A DNA stretch of 64,000 nt, taken from assembly GCF_030812415.1 (NCBI RefSeq), contig NZ_JAUSST010000003.1, positions 620,001 to 684,000 of the forward strand. Direction: 5' to 3'. Position 1 is the first letter of the stretch, and every line of letters begins with the position of its first letter. This document shows, in pieces, positions 7,700-16,804 of the stretch. Made by a program: the position numbers and the translations under genes. The notes under the pieces are model-generated. The model saw nothing but the letters and a program-made list of their open reading frames with translations, ran no database searches and was not told the origin of the DNA. The stretch is from Paenibacillus harenae. GTDB lineage: Bacteria; Bacillota; Bacilli; Paenibacillales; Paenibacillaceae.

Positions 7700-8461
7700 C
7701 TAGCGATTCTTCTCCCATGTCCCAACGGGTCTTCGCTCTATCAATCTTCGCAACCGATAAGCGTTCGTTGCGGATTCTCCAAGCTCCTCGAGAATGGTAT
7801 AATTCGCCCAAGCGCCCGCTACCGCTCCAATCCCCGGCACCATTTGCAGCATTTTACGAAAGTCGATCGCGTCGCGGTATTCCTTCTGGAAAGTCTCCCA
7901 GTCCATGTTTTTGGAGTACTCGGTATCCGATAACCACTGCTCCTTTTCAGTATCCCAACGCTTAATCGAGTCCAGCAGCTTGGCGCGCTGTTCAGGCCCG
8001 GAGAACGCCATTTGGAACACCTTAAGTATGAAAACCCGCTCGGGAAAATGCTTCGTGTCATACCCGTAGATATGAGCCAGTTCAAACAAAAATTTCATCT
8101 TGATCGCGATTAACGCGGGGAAGTCCACGATGTTAAGCATAATGCCGCCCGCTCCGGTGCCTGCGCCTTCGGCAGCCGCGATTTTTTGGTATAAGGACAA
8201 CAAACGTTTCGCCTCTTGATCGGCGAGTTCTAGATGGAGAGTCCGCTGCACCGGTCTCTGAGGAGTATATTCCGCGCCGAACAGCGCTGTACGCACGATC
8301 GACTTTATGGTGGCCGTAATGACGTCATGCACCTTGGGCGGAATCAAGTCGTTAATTCGTTTACCGATCGTTTTCGATGTTCTCTCCAGCCATCCGGGCG
8401 GCTTGAAAAGCCGGTGCTCCCAAGCGGTGATTTCGTTGAGCGCTTTCTGTTCGTAATTCAT
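7700..8461 (-). CDS. EcsC-family protein
   Basis: I place the start at ATG 8461, which follows GGAGGAGAGATCGGCA; a TTG at 8479 overlaps that ribosome site. The product has 253 residues and matches EcsC-family proteins: a conserved N-terminal YEQKALNEITAWEHRLFKPP, a glycine-rich AAAEGAGTGAGGIMLNIVDFPAL at residues about 105-125, and a C-terminal PGIGAVAGAWANYTILEELG. EcsC is encoded with the EcsAB ABC transporter in bacilli, but no ecsAB genes are here, so this is a stand-alone member of unknown function. Confidence 0.8.
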   Translation of the reverse strand: MNYEQKALNEITAWEHRLFKPPGWLERTSKTIGKRINDLIPPKVHDVITATIKSIVRTALFGAEYTPQRPVQRTLHLELADQEAKRLLSLYQKIAAAEGAGTGAGGIMLNIVDFPALIAIKMKFLFELAHIYGYDTKHFPERVFILKVFQMAFSGPEQRAKLLDSIKRWDTEKEQWLSDTEYSKNMDWETFQKEYRDAIDFRKMLQMVPGIGAVAGAWANYTILEELGESATNAYRLRRLIERRPVGTWEKNR

Positions 8462-8755
8462 TGCCGATCTCTCCTCCAACAGATTTGGCTATATTGTATC
8501 GGAAAACGCCGATATTCGGAACAGACTGCGGCAGGTGGCGGAACTAGACGAAAGTCTTGGACGCGCCGAACCCTTAGCCTCCACTGCTGTCATTTTCATG
8601 GACCCTGCGGGCAACTTCTCCTTGTTTTTATTTAGCTACCTTGCAATAGCAGGAAAAGTCATTTTGGTTCCCTCAAAAAGTATAATTAGGACTCCAATAA
8701 AAAAACGACAAGAACCTCAATGAGAGCCAAAGTCGACGAATTCCTGAAAAAAAGC

Positions 8756-8793
8756 AAATAACCGCTAGGGTTTGAAGCATCTGGCGGTTATTT
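8756..8793 (-). terminator. Terminator of the HxlR gene
   Basis: AAATAACCGC pairs with GCGGTTATTT around an 18-nt loop. A run of Ts follows on the minus strand. It lies 20 bp past the hxlR-type stop codon. The rest of 8480-8755 contains only a short fragment (DPAGNFSLFLF) that I cannot assign. Confidence 0.65.
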
Positions 8794-8812
8794 TGGTTGC
8801 TGCGCCGTACGA

Positions 8813-9187
8813 TTATAGTGATTGGACGTCGGATTCGACGGCTGGCGCTGAATTGCCCCATTTCTGAACCCATTTTTCCATTTCCTTTAAAGCCGATTGA
8901 AAATCTTTACCTTTCTCCGTTAGCGAGTATTCAACGGAAATGGGTACGGTTGGGAAGACCTCGCGGAGGACAAGTCCGTTATTCTCCAGGTGACGGAGCG
9001 TATCCGTAAGGGATTGGGTTTTGACGATTGATATCTTCCGTTGAAGCTGTTTGAATCTTTGCGGCCCGTTAAGCAGTTCCTCAAGCACGAGGAAAGCCCA
9101 TTTGGCACCTAGGATCTGCAGGACTTCGCAGATGCTTGAGCCGCCGCTCTTCACGCAGTTTTTGTTCGTGCTGGCTTGTTCGTTCAT
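8813..9187 (-). CDS. HxlR-family winged-helix regulator
   Basis: The ATG at 9187 follows AAGGAGATTCATACCT, giving 124 residues. The HxlR/DUF24 winged helix is clear: ICEVLQILGAKWAFLVLEEL, then the recognition region LTDTLRHLENNGLVLREVFPTVPISVEYSLTEKG. A Cys (NKNCVKSGG) lies just before the domain, in the place where YodB/HypR-type members carry a redox- or electrophile-sensing cysteine. The gene is divergent from an old yellow enzyme gene across about 300 bp, which suggests it controls that gene in response to quinones, aldehydes or similar compounds. This last point is an inference. Confidence 0.8.
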   Translation of the reverse strand: MNEQASTNKNCVKSGGSSICEVLQILGAKWAFLVLEELLNGPQRFKQLQRKISIVKTQSLTDTLRHLENNGLVLREVFPTVPISVEYSLTEKGKDFQSALKEMEKWVQKWGNSAPAVESDVQSL

Positions 9188-9359
9188 AGGTATGAATCTC
9201 CTTATAAAATGACTTCGGCCATATTGGTGCAAGGAACAGTTATTACTCGTGTTTTCAGTATCGTTCAGTTCTTTTATTTATGTCAATCCAGCAATAAAAA
9301 TCATTATAAAAAAGTTAGTAGGTCAAATGAATTGGATTAGATACAAAGCTATTGCCTTC

Positions 9360-9388
9360 TTACAGGGTGGTAACTTATTGACTATAAT
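9360..9388 (+). promoter_or_regulatory. Sigma-A promoter of the old yellow enzyme gene
   Basis: TTACAG (9360-9365), 17 bp and TATAAT (9383-9388), about 100 bp before the start codon. Confidence 0.55.
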
Positions 9389-9489
9389 GCTTATTAAATG
9401 ATCTGTCAGACGTGACGGTACTTAACCCGAGCAACAATGCGCTAGCCATTGTTCCGGGTAAATTGACTTCATCCAAGGAGATGTTCCCA

Positions 9490-10605
9490 ATGAACGAACG
9501 ATATCAGTTTTTGTTCGAACCGCTTAACTTGCCCAATCAGATCCGGTTAAAAAATCGTGTCGTTATGGCTCCCATGACGCACATGTCTTCTCAACCCGAT
9601 GGTACCATCTCCGACCAGGAAGTGGAGTATTATACTCGTCGTGCACAAGGTGTTGGCATGGTCATCACGGCCGCTACGTGGGTTGCTCCTAACGGCGGTA
9701 TTCCTGGCGCACCGGCTGCTGACCGCGATGAGGTGATCCCTGGACTTCGCAAGCTTGCGTCAGCGATTCAGGAACAGGGAGCTAAAGCGATTTTACAGAT
9801 CTTCCATTCCGGCCGCCAAGCATCGTTAAATGGAGATCTTGTGAGTGCCAGTGCCGTACCCGAGCGGAGAGAGGGAGCCCTTGTACCGCGTGAATTGACG
9901 GAAACCGAGGTTGAAGAGCTTATCCATGCATATGGCCAAGCGGCAAGGCGCGCCGTCGAGTCTGGGTTTGACGGTGTTGAGATTCATGGTGCAAACGGCA
10001 ATCTTCTTCATCAGTTTTTTTCACCGTTTACGAATAGACGCAGCGACCGTTTCGGAGGGGCATTAGAGAAGCGGATGACGTTTGCCTTGGAGATCGTGGA
10101 TGAGGTGAAACGGATTGCAGCCGTGCATGCAAAGAAGCCATTTATTATCGGATATCGGTTATCGCCGGAGGAGTCGGAAACACCGGGAATTACGATGGCT
10201 GAAACACTCCCATTCATAGATGCCCTTGCCATGAAGGGGCTGGACTACTTGCATATCTCTTTAAAAAATTATGAAGCAGTACCGCGTCGGGGAATCGTGG
10301 ATTCTCGCACGCGCCTTGCCATTATTCAAGAACGTGCTGGCCGTCACTTGCCCGTAATTGGAGTCGGGAACGTGCAGACGCCTGAAGACGCCATTAATGC
10401 ACTGCAAACTGGGGCTCAGCTCGTTGCGCTAGGACGGGAACTTGTCATGGAACCAGACTGGATGAAGCTGATTGCGGAAGGAAACGAAGCTGGAATCCAA
10501 ACAACACTCTCTCTACAGGATCAACATAAATTGGTCATACCGAACGGAATGTGGCAGCTCATATTAAGCGTTCCAGGCTGGTTTCCGGTTGCACTGGAAC
10601 CATAA
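9490..10605 (+). CDS. NADH:flavin oxidoreductase, old yellow enzyme family
   Basis: The ATG at 9490 follows AAGGAG by 8-9 nt. The 371-residue protein has the OYE barrel: RVVMAPMTHMSSQPDG at the FMN-binding first strand, a QIFHSGRQA strand, the catalytic region GVEIHGANGNLLHQFFSPFTNRRSDRFGG, and IGVGNVQTPEDA with LGRELVMEPDW for FMN phosphate binding. GANGNL replaces the more common GAHGYL, as in some YqiG-like members. The likely reaction is NAD(P)H-dependent reduction of activated C=C bonds in enones, quinones or nitro compounds. Its divergent HxlR neighbour suggests induction by such electrophiles. Confidence 0.88.
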   Translation: MNERYQFLFEPLNLPNQIRLKNRVVMAPMTHMSSQPDGTISDQEVEYYTRRAQGVGMVITAATWVAPNGGIPGAPAADRDEVIPGLRKLASAIQEQGAKAILQIFHSGRQASLNGDLVSASAVPERREGALVPRELTETEVEELIHAYGQAARRAVESGFDGVEIHGANGNLLHQFFSPFTNRRSDRFGGALEKRMTFALEIVDEVKRIAAVHAKKPFIIGYRLSPEESETPGITMAETLPFIDALAMKGLDYLHISLKNYEAVPRRGIVDSRTRLAIIQERAGRHLPVIGVGNVQTPEDAINALQTGAQLVALGRELVMEPDWMKLIAEGNEAGIQTTLSLQDQHKLVIPNGMWQLILSVPGWFPVALEP

Positions 10606-10742
10606 AGCATATTGCCGAGCTCTTCCCCTTAAAGGGAAGGGCTTTCATTACTTATGCAAGGCGATTTGAATAAAAAGGGTTCTTTTTGGGCCAAGGAAGG
10701 GGTAAATATAACACAAGAAAAGTTTAAAGGGGGAAACCACCG

Positions 10743-11702
10743 ATGAGTAAAAATCGGAAACGGATACTCACAGGGATAGCCATTCTTGCCCTATCGCTCC
10801 TTGCGGCTTGCGGCGGCGCGAATAATGACGCTAATCCCCGTCAATTGAGCCTGGTAACAGGCGGTACCGGAGGTACATATTATCCTCTAGGCGGGCAGAT
10901 CGCGGAAATCATTAAAGATGCTACCGACATAGAAACGACTGCGCAAGTATCCAATGCATCCGCGGAGAACATGCAAACGATGAACGATGGAGAGGCGGAT
11001 ATCGGATTCACGCAGACGGACATCGCCAGCTATGCCAAAGAAGGAAAGCTGATGTTTGAAGGAAGCGTCATCGACACGGTACAGGCGATCGGAACCTTAT
11101 ATCCCGAGACGATTCAAATCGTTACGCTGGCGGACAGCGGCATTGAAACCGTGGAGGATTTGAAAGGAAAAAAAGTGTCGGTGGGCGCTCCCGGAAGCGG
11201 GACCTTCGCCAATGCGGAGCAGATTCTTGAAATCCATGGGATAACGTTGAAGGATATTAACGCTCTGCATCTGGCCTTCGATGAATCGGTTGAAGGGATA
11301 CAGGACGGAAATATTGCTGCCGCCTTTATTACGGCCGGCACGCCGACCGGCTCCGTTGAGAGCTTATCGGCCATCAAGGGCGTGAATATTATCGGCATAA
11401 CGGACGAGAAAGCGGATGCCTTAATTAAGAAGTATCCGTATTATGCCAAAGATGTAATAAAAGCCGGAACCTATAAGCTTGAAGCGGATGTGACGACGGT
11501 TGCCGTTCAAGCGATGCTGGTAGCGCGTTCTAATCTCAGCGAAAGCCTCGTATACGATATTACAAAAGCGCTGTTCGAGAATACGGACAAAATCACGCAT
11601 GCAAAGGGAGCTTATATTTCAGCCGAATCGGCTCTGGATGGCATAGGGATCGAGCTGCATCCGGGCGCGGCTAAATATTTCAAGGAAAAAGGACTGGAGT
11701 AA
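10743..11702 (+). CDS. TAXI-family TRAP transporter solute-binding lipoprotein
   Basis: The signal peptide ends in the lipobox LLAAC, so the mature protein should be lipid-anchored outside the membrane. The body matches TAXI (TRAP-associated extracytoplasmic immunogenic) binding proteins: LSLVTGGTGGTYYPLGGQIAEII near the N-terminus, a GEADIGFTQTD segment, and the GKKVSVGAPGSGTFANAEQIL loop. ATG follows AAAGGGGGAAACCACCG. The gene is followed 5 nt later by a DUF1850 gene and then by the fused TRAP permease, so the three form one uptake operon. Organic acid or amino acid uptake driven by an ion gradient is the usual role; the substrate cannot be read. Confidence 0.9.
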   Translation: MSKNRKRILTGIAILALSLLAACGGANNDANPRQLSLVTGGTGGTYYPLGGQIAEIIKDATDIETTAQVSNASAENMQTMNDGEADIGFTQTDIASYAKEGKLMFEGSVIDTVQAIGTLYPETIQIVTLADSGIETVEDLKGKKVSVGAPGSGTFANAEQILEIHGITLKDINALHLAFDESVEGIQDGNIAAAFITAGTPTGSVESLSAIKGVNIIGITDEKADALIKKYPYYAKDVIKAGTYKLEADVTTVAVQAMLVARSNLSESLVYDITKALFENTDKITHAKGAYISAESALDGIGIELHPGAAKYFKEKGLE

Positions 11703-11707
11703 GCGAT

Positions 11708-12253
11708 GTGTGTTCGAAGGCCGTGACGGCAGCGCGAATGGCCGTTTTTTGTATCCTTATACTTGCATGGGTGCTGTGCATTCCGTTCTATCCGGTCGTC
11801 GCATTCGAATACGAGAACACCGGGAGAGTACTGGCTTACTTACCGGCAGAGGATCATACCCGTTTTGATATCAAGTACACGCATTCGATTCATCTGACGC
11901 CGGTGCATGAGTCTTATTCCGTTAAGGGCGGCGCCATCGTTCAGGTACAACTAGCATTTGAAGAATTCGGAATAGGGATGCCCTCGAATGCGGCGGGGGA
12001 TGAGATGTTTTCCATAGAAGACGACAAGTATGTCATTAGCGGCATGCAGCGGGAATTTCAACAGGTGGACATGAGAGTGGCCAGGGTAACCGAAAGCCAG
12101 CAAATCGTAGCCGGGGGTCGGGAGATTCCCTTTACCTCCTTTGCGAAGCCGGGAGCCTGGATCCGTATGAAGGTGAAGAAAATAAGCGCTTGGAGATGGT
12201 TGGAAGGGGGAAATGTACTTGACCCAAGAAAACATTTCTCAGGAGAAAATTGA
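11708..12253 (+). CDS. DUF1850 protein of the TRAP operon
   Basis: The 181-residue product has one N-terminal membrane segment and a DUF1850-type domain: the conserved IKYTHSIHLTPVHESY region and FEEFGIGMPS. DUF1850 genes are regularly found between TAXI binding protein and fused permease genes, and here the gene overlaps the permease by about 40 nt. GTG 11708 has a GGAG 8 nt upstream; ATG 11738 is an alternative. The role in transport is not known. Confidence 0.8.
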   Translation: MCSKAVTAARMAVFCILILAWVLCIPFYPVVAFEYENTGRVLAYLPAEDHTRFDIKYTHSIHLTPVHESYSVKGGAIVQVQLAFEEFGIGMPSNAAGDEMFSIEDDKYVISGMQREFQQVDMRVARVTESQQIVAGGREIPFTSFAKPGAWIRMKVKKISAWRWLEGGNVLDPRKHFSGEN

Positions 12254-14198
12254 CAAGATGATCGAAAAATACGATCCGGAGGCCGGTTCAAGAGTATTGA
12301 CCGGCCCAATGTTATGGATCGTTTATTCGGGCCTCATAGGCTTTTCCGTATTTCAGCTGTACACCGCCATCTTTGGCGTATTTGCGGCGCAGATTCAGCG
12401 GTCGATCCATCTGGGCTTCGGGCTGTGCTTAATCTTTCTGCTGTTCCCCGCAAGAAAGAAAATGAGAGGTTTAAAATCATCCCATCGTTTCTTATCGCTG
12501 CCATGGTATGACGTCCTCTTATCGATCGGCGGTGTAATCGTCGGGCTTTATTGGCCTCTTAACATCAATGAGCTGGTTATGCGCGTCGGCCGAATTAACG
12601 ATTTGGATTTCATTATCGGTTTATTGGCCGTGCTCCTTGTGCTGGAAGCGGCGCGGCGTGTCGTCGGAATGCCGATCACGGTTATAGCGGCCATTTCACT
12701 GGGATACGCTCATTTTGGCCCTTATATGCCAGGGTTCCTCGAGCATAGGGGAATCAGCATCGAACGTATTATTCGAACCATGTTCTATAGCACGGACGGG
12801 ATACTCGGCACGCCGATTGCGGTGTCGGCGACCTATATCTTTTTGTTTCTGCTCTTTGGATCTTTCCTGGTTAAAACGGGAGTAGGTCAATATTTCAACG
12901 ACCTGTCCATGGTCATTGCCGGCCGGGCCGCAGGCGGCCCGGCCAAAGTAGCCGTTTTCTCAAGCGCCCTGCAGGGTACGGTGAGCGGCAGCTCCGTCGC
13001 CAACGTGGTCACCTCGGGAGCCTTTACGATCCCGATGATGAAGAAGCTTGGCTATAAGAAGGAATTCGCCGGCGCGGTGGAAGCGGCATCCTCCACCGGG
13101 GGGCAGCTCATGCCGCCGATCATGGGGGCGGCCGCCTTCCTGATGGTGGAATTTATCGGCGGAATCAGCTACTGGGATATCGCCAAGGCGGCAGCCGTTC
13201 CGGCGGTGCTCTATTTCGCGGGGATATGGATTATGACGCATTTTGAAGCGAAACGGCTGGGGCTCAGGGGATTAACCAAGGAAGAAATGCCGAACCGCAA
13301 GGAAGTGTTAAAGAAAGCTTATCTGCTTCTTCCGATTGCCTTTCTCGTTTATTTGCTTATGACGGGAATGACGGTAACGCGCTCGGCGCTCTGGTCGATC
13401 GTGCTCGCCATAGCGGTCGGAGCCTTTAATAAAGAAACGCGCATGGGCGTAAAGGACTTTCTCGATGCATTAGCGGACGGAGCGCGTACAGCGCTCGGGG
13501 TTGTCTCCGCTACCGCTGCGGCGGGCATCATCGTTGGAGTCGTAACGTTAACGGGATTGGGGCTTAAGCTGGCGAACGGGATGATCGATATGGCCGGCGG
13601 CATGCTGCTGCCGACGTTATTCTTCACGATGATCGCCGCGCTTGTTCTCGGCATGGGCTCGCCAACGACGGCCAACTACATTATAACGTCTACGATTGCG
13701 GCGCCGGCCTTGATCTTATTGCAAGTGCCCGATCTGTCGGCGCATATGTTCGTCTTTTACTTTGGCATTATAGCCGATATTACCCCGCCGGTAGCGCTGG
13801 CCGCATTTGCCGCCTCCGGGATATCGGGGGGCGAGCCGATACGAACGGGAATCGAGTCGACTAAGCTGGCTATCGCCGCTTTTATTATTCCCTATATGTT
13901 CGTCCTCTCGCCGGAACTGCTCGGCATTGATGCGACCTGGAGAGAGACGGCGTGGATTCTGCTAACCGCGTTAACCGGCATGATTGCCATCGGGGCAAGC
14001 ATGATCGGCTTCTGGCTTAGAAGGATGCACTGGGCGGAGAGGATTGCCGCGGCGGGTACGGGACTATTATTGATGTATCCGGAGGGTTACTCGGATGCGG
14101 CCGGAATGGTGGTATTCATCCTCTTATTGGCGATTCAGTATATGTCGGTGAAGAAGGATAAAGCCCGTCCCGATGCGTCAAAAACGATGCGATCTTAA
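12219..14198 (+). CDS. TRAP transporter fused permease (4TM + 12TM, TAXI-type)
   Basis: About 660 residues with some 16 or more hydrophobic segments. It joins the small DctQ-like and large DctM-like TRAP subunits, as is usual for TAXI systems. Recognisable DctM-type motifs include QGTVSGSSVANVVTSGAFTIPMMKK and AASSTGGQLMPPIMGAAAFLM. GMGSPTTANYIITSTIAAPAL and DITPPVALAAFAASGISGG follow. TTG 12219 sits 8 nt after AAGGGGG; ATG 12213 is only 2 nt from it and is less likely. It overlaps the DUF1850 gene, which implies translational coupling. Confidence 0.9.
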   Translation: MTQENISQEKIDKMIEKYDPEAGSRVLTGPMLWIVYSGLIGFSVFQLYTAIFGVFAAQIQRSIHLGFGLCLIFLLFPARKKMRGLKSSHRFLSLPWYDVLLSIGGVIVGLYWPLNINELVMRVGRINDLDFIIGLLAVLLVLEAARRVVGMPITVIAAISLGYAHFGPYMPGFLEHRGISIERIIRTMFYSTDGILGTPIAVSATYIFLFLLFGSFLVKTGVGQYFNDLSMVIAGRAAGGPAKVAVFSSALQGTVSGSSVANVVTSGAFTIPMMKKLGYKKEFAGAVEAASSTGGQLMPPIMGAAAFLMVEFIGGISYWDIAKAAAVPAVLYFAGIWIMTHFEAKRLGLRGLTKEEMPNRKEVLKKAYLLLPIAFLVYLLMTGMTVTRSALWSIVLAIAVGAFNKETRMGVKDFLDALADGARTALGVVSATAAAGIIVGVVTLTGLGLKLANGMIDMAGGMLLPTLFFTMIAALVLGMGSPTTANYIITSTIAAPALILLQVPDLSAHMFVFYFGIIADITPPVALAAFAASGISGGEPIRTGIESTKLAIAAFIIPYMFVLSPELLGIDATWRETAWILLTALTGMIAIGASMIGFWLRRMHWAERIAAAGTGLLLMYPEGYSDAAGMVVFILLLAIQYMSVKKDKARPDASKTMRS

Positions 14199-14286
14199 AC
14201 GATCAGCCGGGAGACAGGGACAGCGGGGATAGCGCATAATTAGCCCGTTAAACGGAGGGAGTCCCCTTTAATGAGGAGTTGTGCAA

Positions 14287-14316
14287 GGGCTGCCGGCAAA
14301 ATCGGCAGCCTTCGTT
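14287..14316 (+). terminator. Hairpin after the TRAP operon
   Basis: GGCTGCCG/CGGCAGCC around a 7-nt loop, followed by TTCGTTG. The T-run is poor, so termination may be weak. The surrounding sequence (CCGTTAAACGG, GGCTGCC) faintly resembles the hairpin repeats found further right. Confidence 0.45.
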
Positions 14317-14401
14317 GCGTTGCGTGCCTAAGGAGAAATCAGTGTGCAAAGGTTTTTGGATTATCATATTTATGGAAACCAATTCATGAAGGAGTGGCAT
14401 G

Positions 14402-15205
14402 ATGAAACACAAAAAAGCAGTAACAATGACATGCATGTTCATAATTTTCCTTACCGCGTTTGCATGCGGTGCTTTTGCGGACGATTACATCAAAGAGATC
14501 AAAGCTTATCAGAACAGTAAAATCACGATACATGTAAACGGCAGCAAAATCGACCTTCAGGAAGGGGCGGAGCAATTGGTCCCGATTATTTACAAAGGTC
14601 GTTCTTATGTGCCGGTCAAGCCGCTTGCGGAAGCGTTGGGCGCGACGGTTATATGGGAGCAGGATAAGCAAGCCATCAAGGTTTCCACTGCAAATCCCAG
14701 TACAGGCAGCGTAACTTCACCGCATGAATCGGAAGGTGGGCGGAATACTTTTCCTTCTGAATACGGAGCGGCTTCGATGTTCGAAGACTTTAAACCTGTT
14801 GCAAGGGAAGGTATTGCCGCGTATTTGAATGCGATTCGCAGCGGGGAGAAGAAAGATTTGAAAGCATTCATTTATAAGTATTATTATTCTTTGACCGAGC
14901 TCGATAGCCCTGAAGTTGCCTATGCGCAAGCCAGCGAAAAAGTAGATACGTACCGCAGCAAATACGATAAGGAGACGCTGGACGGTCTGACCGCAGAAGG
15001 TTTGGAACTGTTGAAGGGCGGATCATTCCCTGACGAAGCTTCAGGATATAGTAAGGAACTTGGGATTCTTCTTAACTATCGGGTCGTTTCCGACAAAGGA
15101 TACTATGGTCATTTTTCGATTGATTTCTATTTTTACCAAGATGGGAATACCTACAAACTTACAAATATCCTCTTTGCCGGTGCTTATCGCGGAGAAGGGA
15201 TCTAA
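14402..15205 (+). CDS. Secreted protein with copper-amine-oxidase-like stalk domain
   Basis: A signal peptide (about residues 1-27, ending AFA) precedes a stalk domain resembling the Cu-amine-oxidase N-terminal domain (HVNGSKIDLQEGAEQ, IYKGRSYVPVKPLAEALGATVIWEQDKQAIKV, residues about 40-95). This is widespread in paenibacilli as a cell-wall-associated module, not an enzyme. A low-complexity linker and a roughly 150-residue domain of unknown function follow (FEDFKPVAREGIAAYLNAIRSG). ATG 14402 is 7 nt after AAGGAG; ATG 14399 is also possible. It appears monocistronic. Confidence 0.75.
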   Translation: MKHKKAVTMTCMFIIFLTAFACGAFADDYIKEIKAYQNSKITIHVNGSKIDLQEGAEQLVPIIYKGRSYVPVKPLAEALGATVIWEQDKQAIKVSTANPSTGSVTSPHESEGGRNTFPSEYGAASMFEDFKPVAREGIAAYLNAIRSGEKKDLKAFIYKYYYSLTELDSPEVAYAQASEKVDTYRSKYDKETLDGLTAEGLELLKGGSFPDEASGYSKELGILLNYRVVSDKGYYGHFSIDFYFYQDGNTYKLTNILFAGAYRGEGI

Positions 15206-15270
15206 CGCTTTTAGGAGCTATTTTAAGCGTGATTCAGCACTTAAAGGATTGAACTGGAGGGAATGAAAAG

Positions 15271-16692
15271 TCAATAACAGTGCTTCCAAGCCTCAGTAAA
15301 TTGCCAGATTCTCCGCAGCCCCTCGGAGATCTCTTCCTCAGTCAGATTCCCATAGCCTAGTACCACCTTGCCGGGGTAGCGCCCTTTCAACATCGCATAG
15401 TCGTCGAAGGAGTATAGGCGAACGCCGAACTCTTCGAGCCTGTGCCAATCGATCGGACCGTACAGGTCTTGCCGAAAGGCGAGCTGGACGTGCATGCCGG
15501 CTTCGTCTCCGACAACTTCGACATGTTCGCCAAATATACGGCGACATTGATCTGCCAGGAAGAGGCGCTTTCGCTTGTAGACAGCCCTCATCTTGTGGAT
15601 ATGCCTGTTGAAGTGGCCTTCCATAATGAACCGTGCGAGAGCTGATTGCGTGATACCTGAAGTCGTCAGGTTCAATTCCGTCTTCGTCCGAACTACAAGC
15701 TCGATTAGGCTCTGAGGAACGATGAGGAAGCCGATCCGCAGTGCAGGCGACAACGTTTTGCTAAACGTGCCTGCATAAATCACCCGCGACGGAGCAAGGA
15801 GCTGCAGAGGCGGAACCGGTCCTCCTTTATGGCGGAACTCGCTATTATAGTCGTCTTCGATGATATAATGCCCGGTTGTTTCGGCCAACGTGACGGCCTG
15901 CTGCCTCCGCTGAATGGAGAGAATGCTGCCCGTCGGGTATTGGTGAGAGGGCGTCAGGACAATCAATCCGCTAGGTGCCGACCGCTCGATTCGGCTTATA
16001 TTCATCCCTTGATGATCGACCTCGATCGGGTGAATGTCATACTTGATTTTCCGGAAAATATCGGCGACAAACCCGATCGTTGGTTCCTCGACGTATACGG
16101 TACGGTATCGATCCGAGAAGGCAGAGGCCAGCAACAAGAAGCTTTCGGAGGTGCCCGACGTAATCACGATTTGATCGGAGCTGCAGCGAATGCCCTTCAC
16201 CCGGTGCAAATAATCGGCGATTGCTTCTCGAAGCGCCGGCGTTCCTTGTACATCGCCGTAAGTAAACACGTTCGCAGGTTCCGAATCGGTGATCTCTCTC
16301 ACGTACTTGCTCCAGAGCCTGCGCGGAAAGCGAGACAGATCAGGTATTCCCGCGTCAAAATCTATCAGCTTCGTTTTGTGCGCAGCGGGGGTAACGGGAG
16401 ACGCCAACACAGGCAAGGACGGGGAATATCTCGACGCTTGAGACCCGACTTCGATGCCACTGGCGATATAAGTTCCGGAACCGGCTCTGGACGTCATATA
16501 TCCTTCGGCAGTTAACTGCTCATAGACCTCGATCACGATGTTCCGCGCTATGCCAAGCTCTTGGGCGGCTTTGCGCGTCGGCGGCAGCTGAAGACCGGGG
16601 GAGAGCGTACCGCTCTCGATTTTTTCGCGCAAATAGCCGCATAACTGCTTCATTACGGAACCGGCGCCTGCTACTGGACTAAATCCGAACAA
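15271..16692 (-). CDS. MocR-family regulator (GntR HTH + aminotransferase domain)
   Basis: I use TTG 16692, preceded by GAAGGAG, giving about 473 residues. The N-terminal GntR winged helix (residues about 10-75, LPPTRKAAQELGIARNIVIEVYEQLTAEGY) is fused to a fold-type I aminotransferase domain. That domain carries VFTYGDVQGTPALREAIADYL, DDYNSEFRH and the PLP-lysine segment GTFSKTLSPALRIGF. This is the MocR/PdxR architecture, in which the domain senses PLP or an amino compound. The gene is divergent from the aldo/keto reductase gene across 112 bp, and MocR proteins usually regulate the divergent gene. Confidence 0.85.
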   Translation of the reverse strand: MFGFSPVAGAGSVMKQLCGYLREKIESGTLSPGLQLPPTRKAAQELGIARNIVIEVYEQLTAEGYMTSRAGSGTYIASGIEVGSQASRYSPSLPVLASPVTPAAHKTKLIDFDAGIPDLSRFPRRLWSKYVREITDSEPANVFTYGDVQGTPALREAIADYLHRVKGIRCSSDQIVITSGTSESFLLLASAFSDRYRTVYVEEPTIGFVADIFRKIKYDIHPIEVDHQGMNISRIERSAPSGLIVLTPSHQYPTGSILSIQRRQQAVTLAETTGHYIIEDDYNSEFRHKGGPVPPLQLLAPSRVIYAGTFSKTLSPALRIGFLIVPQSLIELVVRTKTELNLTTSGITQSALARFIMEGHFNRHIHKMRAVYKRKRLFLADQCRRIFGEHVEVVGDEAGMHVQLAFRQDLYGPIDWHRLEEFGVRLYSFDDYAMLKGRYPGKVVLGYGNLTEEEISEGLRRIWQFTEAWKHCY

Positions 16693-16804
16693 TCGATGTC
16701 TCTCCTTCGAATTGGTTCTTAATATTTGTTCGTTTTTGGCTCTTATGATATCCAATTTCCTTCATTATACTGAACATGAAATCAAATTCAAAGGAGATGA
16801 AGGA

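Noticed and set aside
8480-8755. A gene between the EcsC and HxlR genes
   Set aside because: The short frame has no ribosome site and no family I can recognise. I treat it as non-coding or a remnant.
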